The translations under genes and the position numbers were made by a program. This document shows positions 31,316 to 42,587 of a DNA stretch of 64,000 bases, piece by piece. Below the pieces are notes generated by a model. That model did not search any database and had not been told where the DNA came from. It saw nothing but the letters and a program-made list of their open reading frames with translations. Source of the stretch: Osmia lignaria lignaria (Eukaryota > Arthropoda > Insecta > Hymenoptera > Megachilidae); NCBI RefSeq assembly GCF_051020975.1, contig NC_135040.1, positions 613,501-677,500 of the forward strand, written 5' to 3'. Each line of letters begins with the position of its first letter. Position 1 is the stretch's first letter.

Positions 31316-32858
31316 ACAGGGTGTCCCGTAACGCATTTTCACCGTCTGAAGGGGTGGTAGGTGGGGTGATTCTGAACAACTTTTTCCTTTGCGAAAAAGT
31401 TGTTTGAAGCTTCGTTTTTGAATTATTAAGCAAAAACACTGACCAATCCAAACTCGTACAGCGCGCGGGCTCAGGGAAGGCAGCGTCGACTACGAAAACG
31501 GGGCTTGACGTAGATCGCGAACGAGCGGCTCGGCACCCCATTGGCACAGCACAATAAAAAAATGGAACTGGTTGAACATTTTTAGTTGTTGTTAAAAATA
31601 AATACGGAATCTAATCTCTTTTCGCCTGTCATTATGTAAAAAAGGAAATTTTCAACATTCTAAACAACAAATAAAAATGTTTGAAATGGAATAATTAATA
31701 AAAATTTAAAAATAATTTAAATGAAACATACCCATTCGTTCCTAAATTAACCTGCTATGCTAAAAGCAGATAATTCTCACTGGGTCACTGTGTCGATCCT
31801 AAACTTTGGAAGAACAGCTGATCTTCAGACAAGATCATTGAACCCACTCAACCACACGGTCACTATCACCTTTCACAGAATTTTCGTTCATGTAAATAAA
31901 CATTTTTATTCACTGTCGCGTTGCACAGATGAAAAACATGTAATATTCCGCACTACTTCGTAACGTTTTCACGACGTTTCTTCCTTTCCTACTTCAAATG
32001 AGACTGCCAGCTTGGTTGTTGCGAGGTCTGTTTGGCTTTTCGTCTTTTTCTACGTTCGGTGACTTCAAAGGGTCGACATGAGTCTCTCTCGGTTACTCTT
32101 GGTTATCCAGAATAACATATTTATGACCACGAACCATAACCTATTTTCGAATGTAGAAAAAGACAAAGAGCGAAACAGACATCGCAGACGCTCAAGCTAG
32201 CAATCCCATTTGAAGTTGGAAATGAAGACCAATAACGTCTTGAAAACGTTACGAAGTAGTGCGGAATATATGTTTTTCATCTGTGCAACGTGACAGTGAA
32301 TAAAAATGTTTATTTACATGAACGAAAATTCTGTGAAAGGTGATAGTGACCGTGTGGTTGAGTGGGTTCAATGATCTTGTCTGGAGATCAGTTGTTCTTT
32401 GAAAGTTTAGGATCGACACAATGACCCAGTGAGAATTATCTGCTTTTAGCATAGCAGGTTAATTTAGGAACGAATGGGTAAGTTTTATTTAAAACATTGT
32501 TATTTGTTGTTTAGAATGTTTAGAATTTCCTCTTTTACATAATGACAGGCGACAAGAGATTAGATTCCGTATTTATTTTAAACAGCAACTAAAAATGTTC
32601 AACTAGTTCAATTTTTTTATTGTGCTGTGTCAATGGGGTGCCGAGCCGTTCGTTCGCGATCTACGTCATACCCCGCTTTCGTAGCCGACGCTGTCGTCCC
32701 TGAGCCCGCGCGCTATACGCGCTCGGATTGGTCAGTGTTTTTGCTTAATAATTCAAAAAGGAAGCTTCAAACAACTTTTTCGCAAAGGAAAAAGTTGTTC
32801 AGAATCACCCCACCTACCATCCCATCAGAGGGTGAAAATGCGTTACGGGACACCCTGT
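31316..32858. mobile_element. Fold-back element family B, 1,543 bp, perfect 8-bp target duplication
   Basis: The ends are ACAGGGTGTCCCGTAACGC and its inverse, flanked by ATACATAT at 31308-31315 and 32859-32866. The arms pair over about 740 bp, leaving a loop of some 90 bp near 32057-32145. No transposase is encoded. A copy with a shorter middle is at 56240-56934 and an arm at 20409. The superfamily is unclear; an 8-bp duplication fits hAT or Merlin-like mobilisers. Confidence 0.9.
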
Positions 32859-32911
32859 ATACATATGTTATATCGTCGAAAAATATACAATGTGTACGTA
32901 GGATGACGTAT

Positions 32912-32946
32912 GCGCTTATCCTTATCCTTATCCTTATCCTTATCCT
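32912..32946 (+). repeat. (TTATCC)n microsatellite
   Basis: About five units of TTATCC directly before the Helitron-like start at 32943. Confidence 0.9.
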
Positions 32947-33190
32947 TACTAATATATAAAAGTGAAAATGCTGATCGTTCGTCCTTCCTTCACGTTTAAA
33001 CAGCTAAACAGATTTTAATGAAATTTGCACTATTGCATAAGCTTATTCTTTGAAGATGGACATAGGCTATGTCATATTGCGATTCGTTATGTTTTTGACT
33101 AACAAAGAAGCATTAAAGAATTTGTTTAGTAATACTCGGCATTGCAACCTAGACCCCATCGGTATACTACACTCATAATATACATTTATC
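32943..33190 (+). mobile_element. Helitron 5'-end fragment
   Basis: TCCTTACTAATATATAAAAG, then TGATCGTTCGTCCTTCC and a run with GATTTTAATGAAATTTGCAC, which is the usual look of insect Helitron 5' ends. A CTAG/CTRR terminus with hairpin was not found before the LINE relic starts. Confidence 0.55.
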
Positions 33191-33191
33191 A

Positions 33192-36100
33192 GTTTTTTTT
33201 TTTTTTTTTTGTTGCTGAAGAATGCTTTCTGGGCTTTGTCTATTGCCGCTTGAGTATGGGTTATAAAGTTAAGTTTGTAGCTATGTGGATGCCTAGGTAT
33301 TTTACTGTTTTTTTGTTCGTTATTGTTTGTAGGGGCGTGTTGTTGTCGTATAGTTGGAAGTTTTGGGCGTGTTTGCGGACCTCGCGTCGTAGTTGGGTTT
33401 GGCGGATCGTACTAGGCTTGGGCGGAAGAGGATTGTTTCACATTTGTCAGTGTTAATTTTTAATTTCTAATCTTGTAGATATTCTTATATCTTAGAGAAT
33501 ATTTCCTGGAGCTGGTTTTTTATTACGGAGGGCTTCTTGTTTTTGATGTATATTAGTAGGTCGTCGGCAAATGCTATGTCGAATTTAGTGTGGCTGCTGT
33601 TTAGGTCGAATAGGTGAAGTAGGTCGCTTATGTATATGCTGAATAGTATAGAGGAGTTTACCGTGCCTTGTTGTAGACCATTATCTATAGAGAAGGTTTT
33701 GGAGGATTGGTAGGAGTTTTCCGCGACTATAAATTTTTTCTCGTGAATCATGTTCTAGATTATTTTTCTTAAATGTTGTGGAAACTTTTTTTTTATTAGT
33801 TTAAAACATAGGGCTTGTGTCATAGGCCATCCAGCCAGAGCGTGTCGAAGGCTTCTTCGAGGTCAATGAAGAGTGCCCCTACGCATTCGCTGTCGTTGCG
33901 GGCCCAGTAGATGTCGGAGGTGAATTTTGACAGAACATGTATTGCTGAGTGCCGGTGTCTGAAGCCGAACTAGGTTTCGGGTATTAAGTTGTTTTCGGTA
34001 CAGAAGTCAGTTATGGTTGTGTTAATTATTATTTCGAAGATTTTGCTTATTTTTGGGAGGAGGCTAATAGGGTGGTAGTGTGAGGGGTGGCTGCCGTCTT
34101 TCCTTTTTTTTTATGGGGATTAGTTTGGCTGTTTTCTAGGCGGAGGGGAAGTATGTGTGGTTTAGAGTTAAGGCAATTGTTAAATATTATCGTGTAAGCG
34201 CGTATGTAGCTCGGTGGGAAGTTTTTTATGGCGACGTTGGGTATATTGTCAAAACTCGATGATTTTTTATTGTTAATTTTTTTGAGGATAGCTTCGAGTT
34301 GGTAGTAGGATGTGAAGTATTTTGGGAGTGTGTTTTCGCTGTCTGGGAAGTCGGAGGTGTTAGAGTCGCTGAACGTGCATATGGTGACGTTGTTTGTTTT
34401 GTCTTGTTGTATTTCTTCTTTTAGCGGTGCTATTTTTTGTTTTATGATGTTTTCGAGTTGTTTGTTGCCCATGTTTAAGTTTTTTGTGTGGGTGTTTTCG
34501 AAGTGGGCTCCTAGGATATTTAGTTTTTTAGTCGTGTCCGTGATTTATAAGTTGTTGTCTGCGTCTGTCTGATGGGTGTGAGGTTGTATGTTGGCGGATG
34601 TGAGAAGCTCGGGGTTTTGTGGAGGAATTTTTAGAGTATTTATTGAATTGGCTTTTTTTAGGCGGAAGATGCTATTGATTTTTGGGAAGAATTTATGGCC
34701 GTCGCGGGGAGAGATTTTAGAAATTTTTTCGTTCCAGAATTTGTTCACTGTTTCGTTAAAGGCTTTTCTTAGTTCGGATCTGATAGTTTTGATGGTGTCT
34801 CTGAGAAGTGTTATTGTGGGGAGGTTGTTGGGTGTATAGTTTTCGATTTTGGTTAATCTGTTCAGGTGTGTAAGGATGTGATTTTTTAGTTTCCGGAGTT
34901 TGTTGATTTTTGGGGTGATATATTTGTCGGTGGAGTTTGGGTTTGATTGTGGTACTGAAGCTTCTAGAGCTTTATTTAAATGGTCGTCTAGGAGGTTTAT
35001 GTTGTGGTCTGTCTCTTCTATTGTCATGTTTCTGTTGTTGTGTAATGTCGAGGTATCAGTTTCTGGGAGGAATGTTTTGTATTTCTCCCAGTTGGCTTTT
35101 TGGAAGTTGAATTTGGGCGATTGTGGGGTTTCCTCTGCTTCTAGCATTGTCTTGTGTCCATTTATTCAGGGTGATACCTCTGCTATTGTTGATTGTGTTA
35201 CCCCAATTCTTATGCTTGGCGTTCAGGTCTCCTGCTAGCAGGTAGAAGTTTTCCGGTTTATGGATTTCGAGGGATTTAAATAGGTCGTTGAGTTCTTTCA
35301 TGAATTCTTTTTTGCAATTGCTTGTGGCATATCCGGAGATTATTTGTTGAGTTTTGCAGTTTGATTTTTATTGTTGTTGTCTCTAGGCTTTTTGATTGAG
35401 CGGGGCGGTCTGGGTGGATGTGTTCGAATTTAATGTTTTTTTTAAAACCGGCGCGCGTTGCGTCTACTCTGTCATTTCTGACGAAGTTGTAGTTTTTGAA
35501 TTCCATCTTGTAATGGTGGTTGAGTTTTGTCTAGGAAATTAGCATTATGTCTGGGTTGTGGATTTGGAGGCAGTCTACGAGGGAGGCGCGTCGTTCGTTA
35601 CTGACTATCGAATTTACGTTTATCTGAATTATTTGTAGCTGGTCTATTGTGGTTTTGTTGTGTGGGTGGTAGGAAGCCATTAGAGATCTAGACCAAGAGC
35701 TTGTGTTATTAGTTCTATTTTGGTCGCGTTTCTACGCTTTCGGCTATTTGCACTATTTGAGCGTTGATTGTTGTGCTGATTTGTTTTATTTCCTCGAAGA
35801 ATGAGGAGTGTGGTGGGGTGTTGGAGTCGGAGGGTGTATTTACATGAGTGCTTGAGGTGGGCTTGTTTGTTGAGGAGTGGTGGGGGGACTTGGCCCGAAA
35901 GGGCTGAGCTGTAAGAAATTGAGGGGTTGATTTTGTTTATCAGTTTTTGTTTTCTTTCTTTTTCTATGAGTAGGGCTTGTTTCCTCTCCTCTATTATTTT
36001 TTTTATTTTTACTAGCTTAGGGCAGCCGCGGTATGAAGCTGGGTGGCCGTACTTTTCACAGTTGACGCAGTAGGGGTCGTCGATGTTTGAGCTATTTCGT

Positions 36101-36440
36101 GAGCATTCTCCTGGTGCATGTTGGATATTACATTTTACGCATCAGTATGCCAGGTTACAGTTTAAAGCTATATGTCCTATTCTTTGGCATCGTTTACATT
36201 GTACTCTGTCTTTTTTAATTATTTTTTCTTATCTTATTAGTGTGTGTAGAACTATTTTGATTTGCCTGAGGTTTTCGGGTTTGCTGTCAGTTGAGGTCTG
36301 GACCAGGTAAATGGGGAGTAATTTACCCTGGTTGGTTGAACGTGTGGTTGTGAATTTTTTGACGGAGGTAAAGTGTAGGTCGGGGATTCTTTTTGTTTTA
36401 AGATCTTCGAGGATTGAGGCTGTGTCGAAGTCCCCATCGA
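33192..36440 (-). pseudogene. Decayed jockey-like LINE
   Basis: Right to left: an ORF1 part with zinc-knuckle remnants (RCQRIGHIALNC and CVNCEKYGHPAS, about 36220-36010), endonuclease (LLAGDLNAKHKNW, about 35240), the linker, a pre-RT segment (KKINNKKSSSFDNIPNVAIKNFP, about 34270), RT motif A (IDLEEAFDTLW, about 33870), and RT motif C FADDLLIY (33550). Frames break repeatedly. Past the thumb region it ends at a T run at 33192-33210, which reads as poly(A) on the element strand but comes early for a full RT, so the 3' end may be truncated. Confidence 0.85.
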
Positions 36441-36569
36441 GGTTTCTTTGGAAGTATCGAGTGGTTCTTCATGCTTTTTAGGGTGTATGAATAAAATTGG
36501 ATGTTCTGCTTTTTAAGGGATTCGCATGCTATTGTGTGATTTTTTAGAGAGCCTAAGTATATTATGTGT

Positions 36570-36645
36570 TTACGTTCCGAGATTTTTTTGGTGTAGAAGT
36601 TGTTGGTGAAGTTGTTACGTTCCGAGATTTTTTTGGTGTAGAAGA
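36570..36645 (+). repeat. 46-bp direct duplication
   Basis: TTACGTTCCGAGATTTTTTTGG occurs at 36570 and again at 36616 with the same following bases (TGTAGAAG). Confidence 0.85.
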
Positions 36646-36829
36646 AACCCTATATGTATACTACAACTTCCACCTAATGCCATTCCCAAAGCGATGTCCA
36701 TCGCCGTGTGTGTACAACAATCACTGTGTAGTGATGTGACTGATACTGTATCAATACTATCGATATCGGTTTACGAATTTCGATTCTGTATCGACACGCA
36801 TCAGAAGCGAAGGTATCAAAAGGAATCGA

Positions 36830-36990
36830 TACTTCTTTGATAATTATATACGGGAATGTATCGATACCTATTTGATACCTTCTTGGAAGTATCGATATCC
36901 GTTTGATACCTGCTGAAAATATCGATACCCGTTTGATACCTACCGAAAATATCGATAATCGTTTGGTACCTGCTAAAAATATCGATATTT
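36830..36990. repeat. 36-bp tandem repeat of ATCGATAC/GTTTGATACC
   Basis: Four to five units of ATATCGATACCCGTTTGATACC. The 12-codon period makes a repetitive open frame on the minus strand that is not a real protein. The position next to the hAT end suggests subterminal transposase-binding repeats; this is inference. Confidence 0.8.
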
Positions 36991-37213
36991 GTTTAATACA
37001 AGTAGGCCGAAACGAGTAATCAAAATCAAATTTCACAAAAACTGTACGTGCTGAAAAACGGGTTGTAGATTCGTAATCAGCCCAAGGAACACTATAAGAA
37101 TTGCTTAATGGAAATTGAAACGTCGAAAAAATGTTAAAATTTGTTGGACAGTGTTATTATTACTCATAATAATAATATTATAACTAATTTAGAAATAATA
37201 TTTAGTCACTTTA

Positions 37214-37974
37214 TCATCTTTTATTCAGTTTCTTTTTTTGCTTATTGACACAAAAATATTTTTTTGCGTTTTCCTTCCAATATATAAGAGGATTTACTTT
37301 CCTGGGTAAATAATTTTCCTTAAAATAATTATCTAATTGTAATTCGATGTCATTTTGATCGAATGAATATCTATTTCTTCCTTCAACGTACTGATCAAAT
37401 GATACCCACAAGTTGGATTCATCTTCTATTACTATTGTTGTCGATGTTTGTATATTTGGTTGATTTGTTGGAGATACGTGTGAAATATTAGTTGCTCTGA
37501 ATGCACTGATTAGTTTGTCTCTTTCTGTTTTAAAATTAATGTCATTAGAAAAAGGTATATTGCGAAATCGTGGATCTAAAACGGCGGCATTTCCATAAAT
37601 TTCATTTGCTTCTATATCATAGAAATAAGTTTGCATTTGAAACGTTAATTCTACGCAAAGTTGTCCTTCGACTCCACTTAGAGGTAATGTGCTAAGGAAA
37701 ATATCTAATTGTTTTTTTATCATTAAAATCTTAGAAATAGTAACAATTTTTTCTCCATTGATTTCTTCCGTTGCAACAAGAAATGGTTTCAGTATTGGCA
37801 AAATAATAATTCCCATTCGGCATCGATTAATTGGGTAAAATTAATCTTTAGAGAAGACGTTGCTAATATATTCGCTGGCTGTTGTTTGTTTAACCTTTCG
37901 AACATTGTATGATATGTGGAATTCCACCTTGTTTGTATTTCTAGTTTTAATTTATGGCACGGTATGCCTAACAT
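37214..37974 (-). pseudogene. hAT transposase, C-terminal part
   Basis: Reads RWNSTYHTMFERL (about 37930), then across a frameshift near 37800 KPFLVATEEINGEK, AVLDPRFRN and the dimerisation-domain start PRKVNPLIYWKENAKKY. These blocks are typical of ZBED-like hAT transposases. The C-terminus ends early at KKKLNKR, missing the usual last part of the dimerisation domain. The N-terminal BED finger and first catalytic block are absent. Confidence 0.85.
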
Positions 37975-38014
37975 TGTTTGAATTCCAGTAAGTTTCTCTT
38001 TCGCCTTTTCACTG

Positions 38015-38110
38015 CTAGAAAGAAGTGAAAACTCGAAGGGGCCAGATCTGGGCTGTAAGGCGGGTACAGTCGTGCATTGTCGTGCTGCAACAGTATTATT
38101 TCGTTGGATT
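38015..38110 (-). pseudogene. Mariner transposase scrap
   Basis: Reads LLQHDNARL, then PPYSPDLAP and FHFFL, so the second and third Asp blocks are nearly adjacent because the DNA between is deleted. Confidence 0.7.
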
Positions 38111-38326
38111 GCCTAACCTGAGATACACGCAAATCGTTGTGTCTCTCGGATCAAAATCACGGGACATTAGCCTTTGTATTCTCAGTGTATGATAAGCATA
38201 CATCTTATTATCCATTAAAGTTGATGGACTGTCATTTACTGATACTATATAGTGCTAATAGGTTTCTTATACTTATTCGAGGATTATGTAAAGTGCGTTT
38301 CAGGTCTATAACCTCACCCTGAAATA

Positions 38327-39208
38327 CACGGTTTGTCCGGAAAGTTCCCGGAACAATTATATAACTTCATAATTTTTGTAGAGAATCAAATTTTATTAAT
38401 TTATGCTTTTACATAGTCTCCTTCCTTATCAATACACGCTTTGCACTGTTCGAGAAGATTTTGAAATGCCCTAGGAAAGTCAGATTGTGGAATTGTTTCA
38501 GATAACAGTTTGTTGAATGTTAGAAACTGATTGATATCATGTCCCCTTCATGTGAAGTTTTAGTTTTGGGAAAAGGTAGTAGTTTGCAGGTGCTAAGTCG
38601 GGAGAGTAGGGTGGGTGTACAATCGTTGTCACCAGTTTTTTGGCCAAAAATTGGCTTACTGCACATAAAGTGTGAGCCGGTGCGTTATCGTGCAACAAGA
38701 ACCATTCTCCGCTTCGGTACAAATTCGGCCGTACTCGCCGGAGTCTTTTGAGGAATTCTTCTGCAATCATTCTACACGTTAAATGACGATCTTTAATCAA
38801 AAGGTCACAAATGGATTGCACATTTTTGTCGTTGGTGGTTGTGCGTGGACGCCCACTCCTCTTCAAGCGACTCCCGACCATCGCGAAATCATTTGTACCA
38901 CTCATAAACAGTGCTTTTCGATGGACAATCATCGCCATAAGCTCTTTGCAAGATATTAAATGTTTCTGAGGCTGATTTACCTCATGTGAAACGAAATTTA
39001 ATAGCAGCACGTTGTTCCATTGAGACGAGGTTAGAAATTTGTTTTCAGTAAAACACGTGTCATTAGGTGTATATGAAACAAAACACGATCAATCAATTGT
39101 AGAAAACTACTGAAATGTGAATGAAACTATTGCACGCGTTATCAACCCCAGAAGTAGAATAGTAACTTTAAGAATAAATCATTCCGGGAACTTTCCGGAC
39201 AAACCGCG
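38327..39208 (-). mobile_element. Mariner element, 882 bp, TA duplication, internally deleted
   Basis: The ends are CACGGTTTGTCCGGAAAG and the inverse (CTTTCCGGACAAACCGCG), flanked by TA at 38325-38326 and 39209-39210. Full mariners are about 1.3 kb, so roughly 0.4 kb is missing from the transposase. The ends look intact, so it could be moved in trans if a partner exists. Confidence 0.92.
38537..39010 (-). pseudogene. Mariner transposase with internal deletion
   Basis: The N-terminal HTH part (KELMAMIVHRKALF; RSGRPRTTTNDKNV; LTCRMIAEEFL) jumps directly to LLHDNAPAHT (second Asp) and PPYSPDLAPANYYLF (third Asp). The first catalytic Asp region and the linker motif between are deleted, yet the frame stays open. 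The usual C-terminus follows only as degraded DNA. Inactive. Confidence 0.9.
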
Positions 39209-39264
39209 TATTGATGTTTGGAGAGTTGCTAAAAAGATATGATTGTATCAATGCTTGTATGTAA

Positions 39265-39420
39265 TAAAATAATTTTTAACAAAAAAAAATCCGACTTCGA
39301 AATGCACTAAACAGTGTAAAATAATTTCTATATCATTTATACCAGTATTCCACAGCTATTAATGAAATCTACTTAATCGTTAAATAGGATACTAAATACA
39401 TTTCAACCTTTTTGGAGGAG
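39265..39420. repeat. Half copy of fold-back MITE family A
   Basis: TAAAATAATTTTTAAC through TTTTGGAGGAGG. The continuation to about 39600 (GCAATTG/CATCGCG words) resembles the DNA after the full copies at 25147 and 45945, so the larger unit is partly kept. Confidence 0.75.
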
Positions 39421-40503
39421 GCCGGTCATTTTACAAAATGCCCACGTTAAATACATTGCCCGTTACAAACGGTTTCATCGCGATTGGTTCATTCCTTGCA
39501 GAGTAACACCAGCGAATTGGTTTCTTGCTATAACAATAGTTATTAACAATAACAAATTCCACAAATTTTTACAATTGGGGCCATCGCGAAAATATTTTGT
39601 AACCGTATATGTCACATACATATATACAGTCGGGTCAGTAGGGGCATACCCCTTAAACGACAACGATTCCCACTCGCCCAAGATGCGTGCGCAACAATCC
39701 CCACGCGGTATCGATCCCTACCTAGGATCGATCGAAGGAGGTCGATGCGAGATCGATGATCGGGTACTCTACGTTCGATAGCGCTAGCGTTAACACGCGA
39801 AATACAGAGTCCGTTGGGCGAGAAATGGTACGCGAAGACGAGTCAAACCGACTCAGTAAAATAGTCAAACTGCCGATCTACTGTCTTCGTGTATGCGCCT
39901 CAAACCGAGGAGTCGCGTGCACAAACTGAGCCGCGGCACTGCTTTAATGTGACATATATTTGCGAATAACCTAATTTTCGTCGTAGTAGTCAAATTGAAG
40001 AATTAATTACATCTCAATTCTCAGTTATATTTATTTCCGTTTACATCAACACCAGTGATATTAGTGTGCCTTGAAGCAGTGCCGCGACTCAGGCAAGTGA
40101 CTCCTGCGTTTGTGGCGCATAAGATTCGTGCTTCGCGTTTTGTAAATTTAAGTTAGTTTCTTTTCAAACATTCCGGTAATAATCCATTGTTAAGGTAACG
40201 GTTATTATCCATTAGTGACGGAGATAACGTCAAGACCACAACACAGTGCTCTGCCGAACCCTCCTAGTCGTTTTAAGGGATAATGCTCAATTATTTCAAT
40301 TCGTAACATTTTCTCGCCTAACGAAACACGTCATCTAGTTAATTCTTTCAACTGCTGTCTTACAATCTAGTTCAGAATTTGGGTGTGTGTGAGGCGAACA
40401 CGGCCCCACACGAATTACTGATTCCGGAAACTTCTAAGAGACCACTGACGTGCCTCTGGACGTTTCCTGGACATCACAGCTCGTCTGGTGCTTAGTCTGC
40501 GTC

Positions 40504-40548
40504 AACGATATGGGACTCTATCCCGCAAGGGCAAGACCTCCTATCGTT
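40504..40548. other. Hairpin module with GNRA loop
   Basis: Outer stem AACGATA/TATCGTT (7 bp) and inner CCC-GCAA-GGG followed by CAAGACC. Compare the inner CCC-CGAA-GGG followed by CTGGACC at 7583-7600. Confidence 0.7.
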
Positions 40549-40624
40549 TTGACGACGACTCTAGCATGCAAAATAAATATCTCAATACCATGTAATAGGA
40601 GCTGGAGGGATTAGAAAGAACAAT

Positions 40625-40745
40625 GAGCCAGGAGTGGTGTACCGCGTTTTATAAAGCTAAAGATCATCGCTTTTACCATAAGTAAATAGCGAGCCAGGAG
40701 TGGCGTACCGCGTTTTGTAAAGCGAAAGATCATCACGTTTGCAAT
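40625..40745 (+). repeat. 66-bp tandem repeat, two units
   Basis: GAGCCAGGAGTGG-GTACCGCG at 40625 and 40691, then AAAGC-AAAGATCATC. Two units with few differences. Confidence 0.9.
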
Positions 40746-41560
40746 AATTCTCGCATTGGCGAGCGACGCGGTACGTGCGTACCTCTCGATCGCGAGCGCC
40801 TCGATGCATTTTTTCGGGATACCGGTCGTTTTGACGCGCTTCGTGACCTCGACGCAGAGTAAGATTGCGTGTGTTCGTATGAACTGCAAGGCGATGAATA
40901 TCGTGACGACCAATGTGATCTTGAGCGTCTCGACGAACTGTGTCTCGACGGCCTTTTCGAAGAGATCTGCGACGCCGACGATGCCCAAGACGGTGAACGC
41001 TTACCTACACAATCGTGAATCGCATTAATCTCCTATTTCTTCGTAAAACAAAGGGGTGCATCTGGTAAGCGCCAGACGCACCGTGCAAAACAATAAAATT
41101 GTATGCACACAAAACCTATTGGTTTTTCCCTCCGGGAATTTTTCAAAAAGAAAAATTTTTGACGCCAAGCGTCCTCGTCCATTTGACGCCGACAAGTGAG
41201 GTTATCCTTTACTTACGGTGTTTTCTTTTTTCTTTTTCCAATTTCTTCTCCAAACGTCGAATTTTTCGTCTCCTTCTTCGAATCTCTTTGTCTTCGTCCT
41301 GCGACGACGATCTCCTTCTTCTTCTCCCATCCATAATTGCTTTTTTATTCGCTTAAAGATAATTAACCATGTGACGATACTGGCACAAAGCGAAAGAATG
41401 CAGATGGTCGCGAGGGCACGCACGGGCATGGCCACCCCGTCGTAGCAGGCTGTTTTTTTTCCTAGCTTTGAAAAATTGTGGCGACACTGGGCGTGGGGAG
41501 GGGTACTACAACTATGATCTAGAAGAAGAGGCGATAAATACAATCGCCCTTATCTCACAT

Positions 41561-42206
41561 ACATTTTTATTTAAATAAACTATCGTACTGTGAATAGCTT
41601 TAATATTAATAATTTTCATGTAAGTGAAAAGTGCTAAAAAACGAGTAATAACTTTCTCGTCCCAATCGATAATATGTACATACACTAGTGCTATCGTAAA
41701 CGTTACTGTACATTAACTATTATAATATCATATAATTATATAACAATTTTTATGTATATGAAATTACAACAAACGTAAATAATTTAAGCATTACTTTATC
41801 AAAAACTGCTAAAATGAATCTCAAATTTGAAAATAATGCTTTTATTTACTTTAAAAAAGATTGTAACACATAATTCATATATACAGATGAAAAGAGGAAA
41901 TCCAGAGGTATTTCAAGAAGTATAGCAAAAAAACAAGAAAAAATTGGCGGGGTTGGGGGGGAGGGGTAACTCAAAAATTATGCATTTTTCAAAAATTTTC
42001 TTGACGCCAATTTGTAAACACAATAGAACTGTGCAACTTTTGTTTAAACTTTTTTTTCATATCTCTCACCGTTTTTAAGATATTCCACAAAAAAGAAAGT
42101 TTCGAATTTTTTTCAAGGGGTAATTTCACCCCTTAAAACCGAATTATGGCACCAACGGAAAACAGGGTCGAATTACGGATGACTTACTGTACTTGTATGC
42201 GAAGTT
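41561..42206. other. AT-rich stretch without a gene
   Basis: Only repeat words such as CAAGGGGTAATTTCACCCCTT (near 42114), also seen in other repeat debris. It abuts the Tc1 relic. Confidence 0.5.
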
Positions 42207-42587
42207 TCATAATTTTTGGAATTTCCAGGTTCCCTGACCTTCCTTGTTAGATACCTGAAGCCCGCATTTACGCTTAATTTCATTACAATTCATCGTCGAA
42301 TTAGATGCAAGTTTTGAAATTTGTCGATCGTCTCGAGTTGTCAGTATTCGTTGTTGGCTTCTTCGTTTGATTTTACCACAACGACTTGGATTCTTCAAAT
42401 AATTGTCCACTACCCTTGGCGAACGACTTATCGCGTTTGCAATGGCTCTAACACTCTTTCCTTCAGATTGGAAAGCCTCTATCATTCCTTTTTCGCGTTC
42501 GGACAACATTTTTCCACGAGGTATTTTATAAAAATAACACACAGACGCAACAGTAACAGAAACATTAGATAATCGCAAACATTTCAT
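42207..42587 (-). pseudogene. Tc1-like transposase, N-terminal DNA-binding part
   Basis: Reads PRGKMLSEREKGMIEAFQ, then VRAIANAISRSPRVVDNYLKNP, a helix-turn-helix of Tc1/Tc3 type, and RRSQQRILTTRDDRQI, the second DNA-binding unit. It runs into unrelated DNA after KRKCGL, so the catalytic domain is absent. The last codons overlap a dispersed sequence also present near 22600. Confidence 0.85.

Larger units (their letters stand above)
36729..37980 (-). mobile_element. hAT element relic
   Basis: The left boundary TAGTGATGTGACTGATAC at 36729 resembles a hAT terminus. It is followed by tandem ATCGATAC motifs and then the 3' part of a hAT transposase on the minus strand. The upstream side is lost near 37980-38010, where a mariner scrap begins. 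Confidence 0.65.
39600..41560. other. Hairpin-rich non-coding region, LTR-like
   Basis: Contains an inverted pair CTGAGCCGCGGCACTGCTT (about 39928) and AAGCAGTGCCGCGACTCAG (about 40074), the module 40504-40548, a 66-bp tandem repeat, GGTGCATCTGG...CCAGACGCACC (41055-41081), AATAAA near 41092, and a T-tract hairpin with CCC-TCC-GGG (41130-41155). The ingredients match the solo LTR at 18870, but no TG...CA ends with a duplication were found. Frames such as 41202-41543 (one hydrophobic stretch, basic tail) are not called as genes. Confidence 0.45.

Noticed and set aside
33192..33210. T run taken as the poly(A) tail of the LINE relic
   Set aside because: It comes before the RT C-terminus would be complete, so it may be an unrelated T tract; the 3' end is left undefined.
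40611..41028. Opposed frames of 90 and 125 codons
   Set aside because: They include the 66-bp tandem repeat and lie in LTR-like DNA; neither shows a domain.
41202..41543. Possible single-pass membrane protein on the minus strand
   Set aside because: One hydrophobic stretch and a basic tail, but no family match, weak codon character and an overlapping frame on the other strand.
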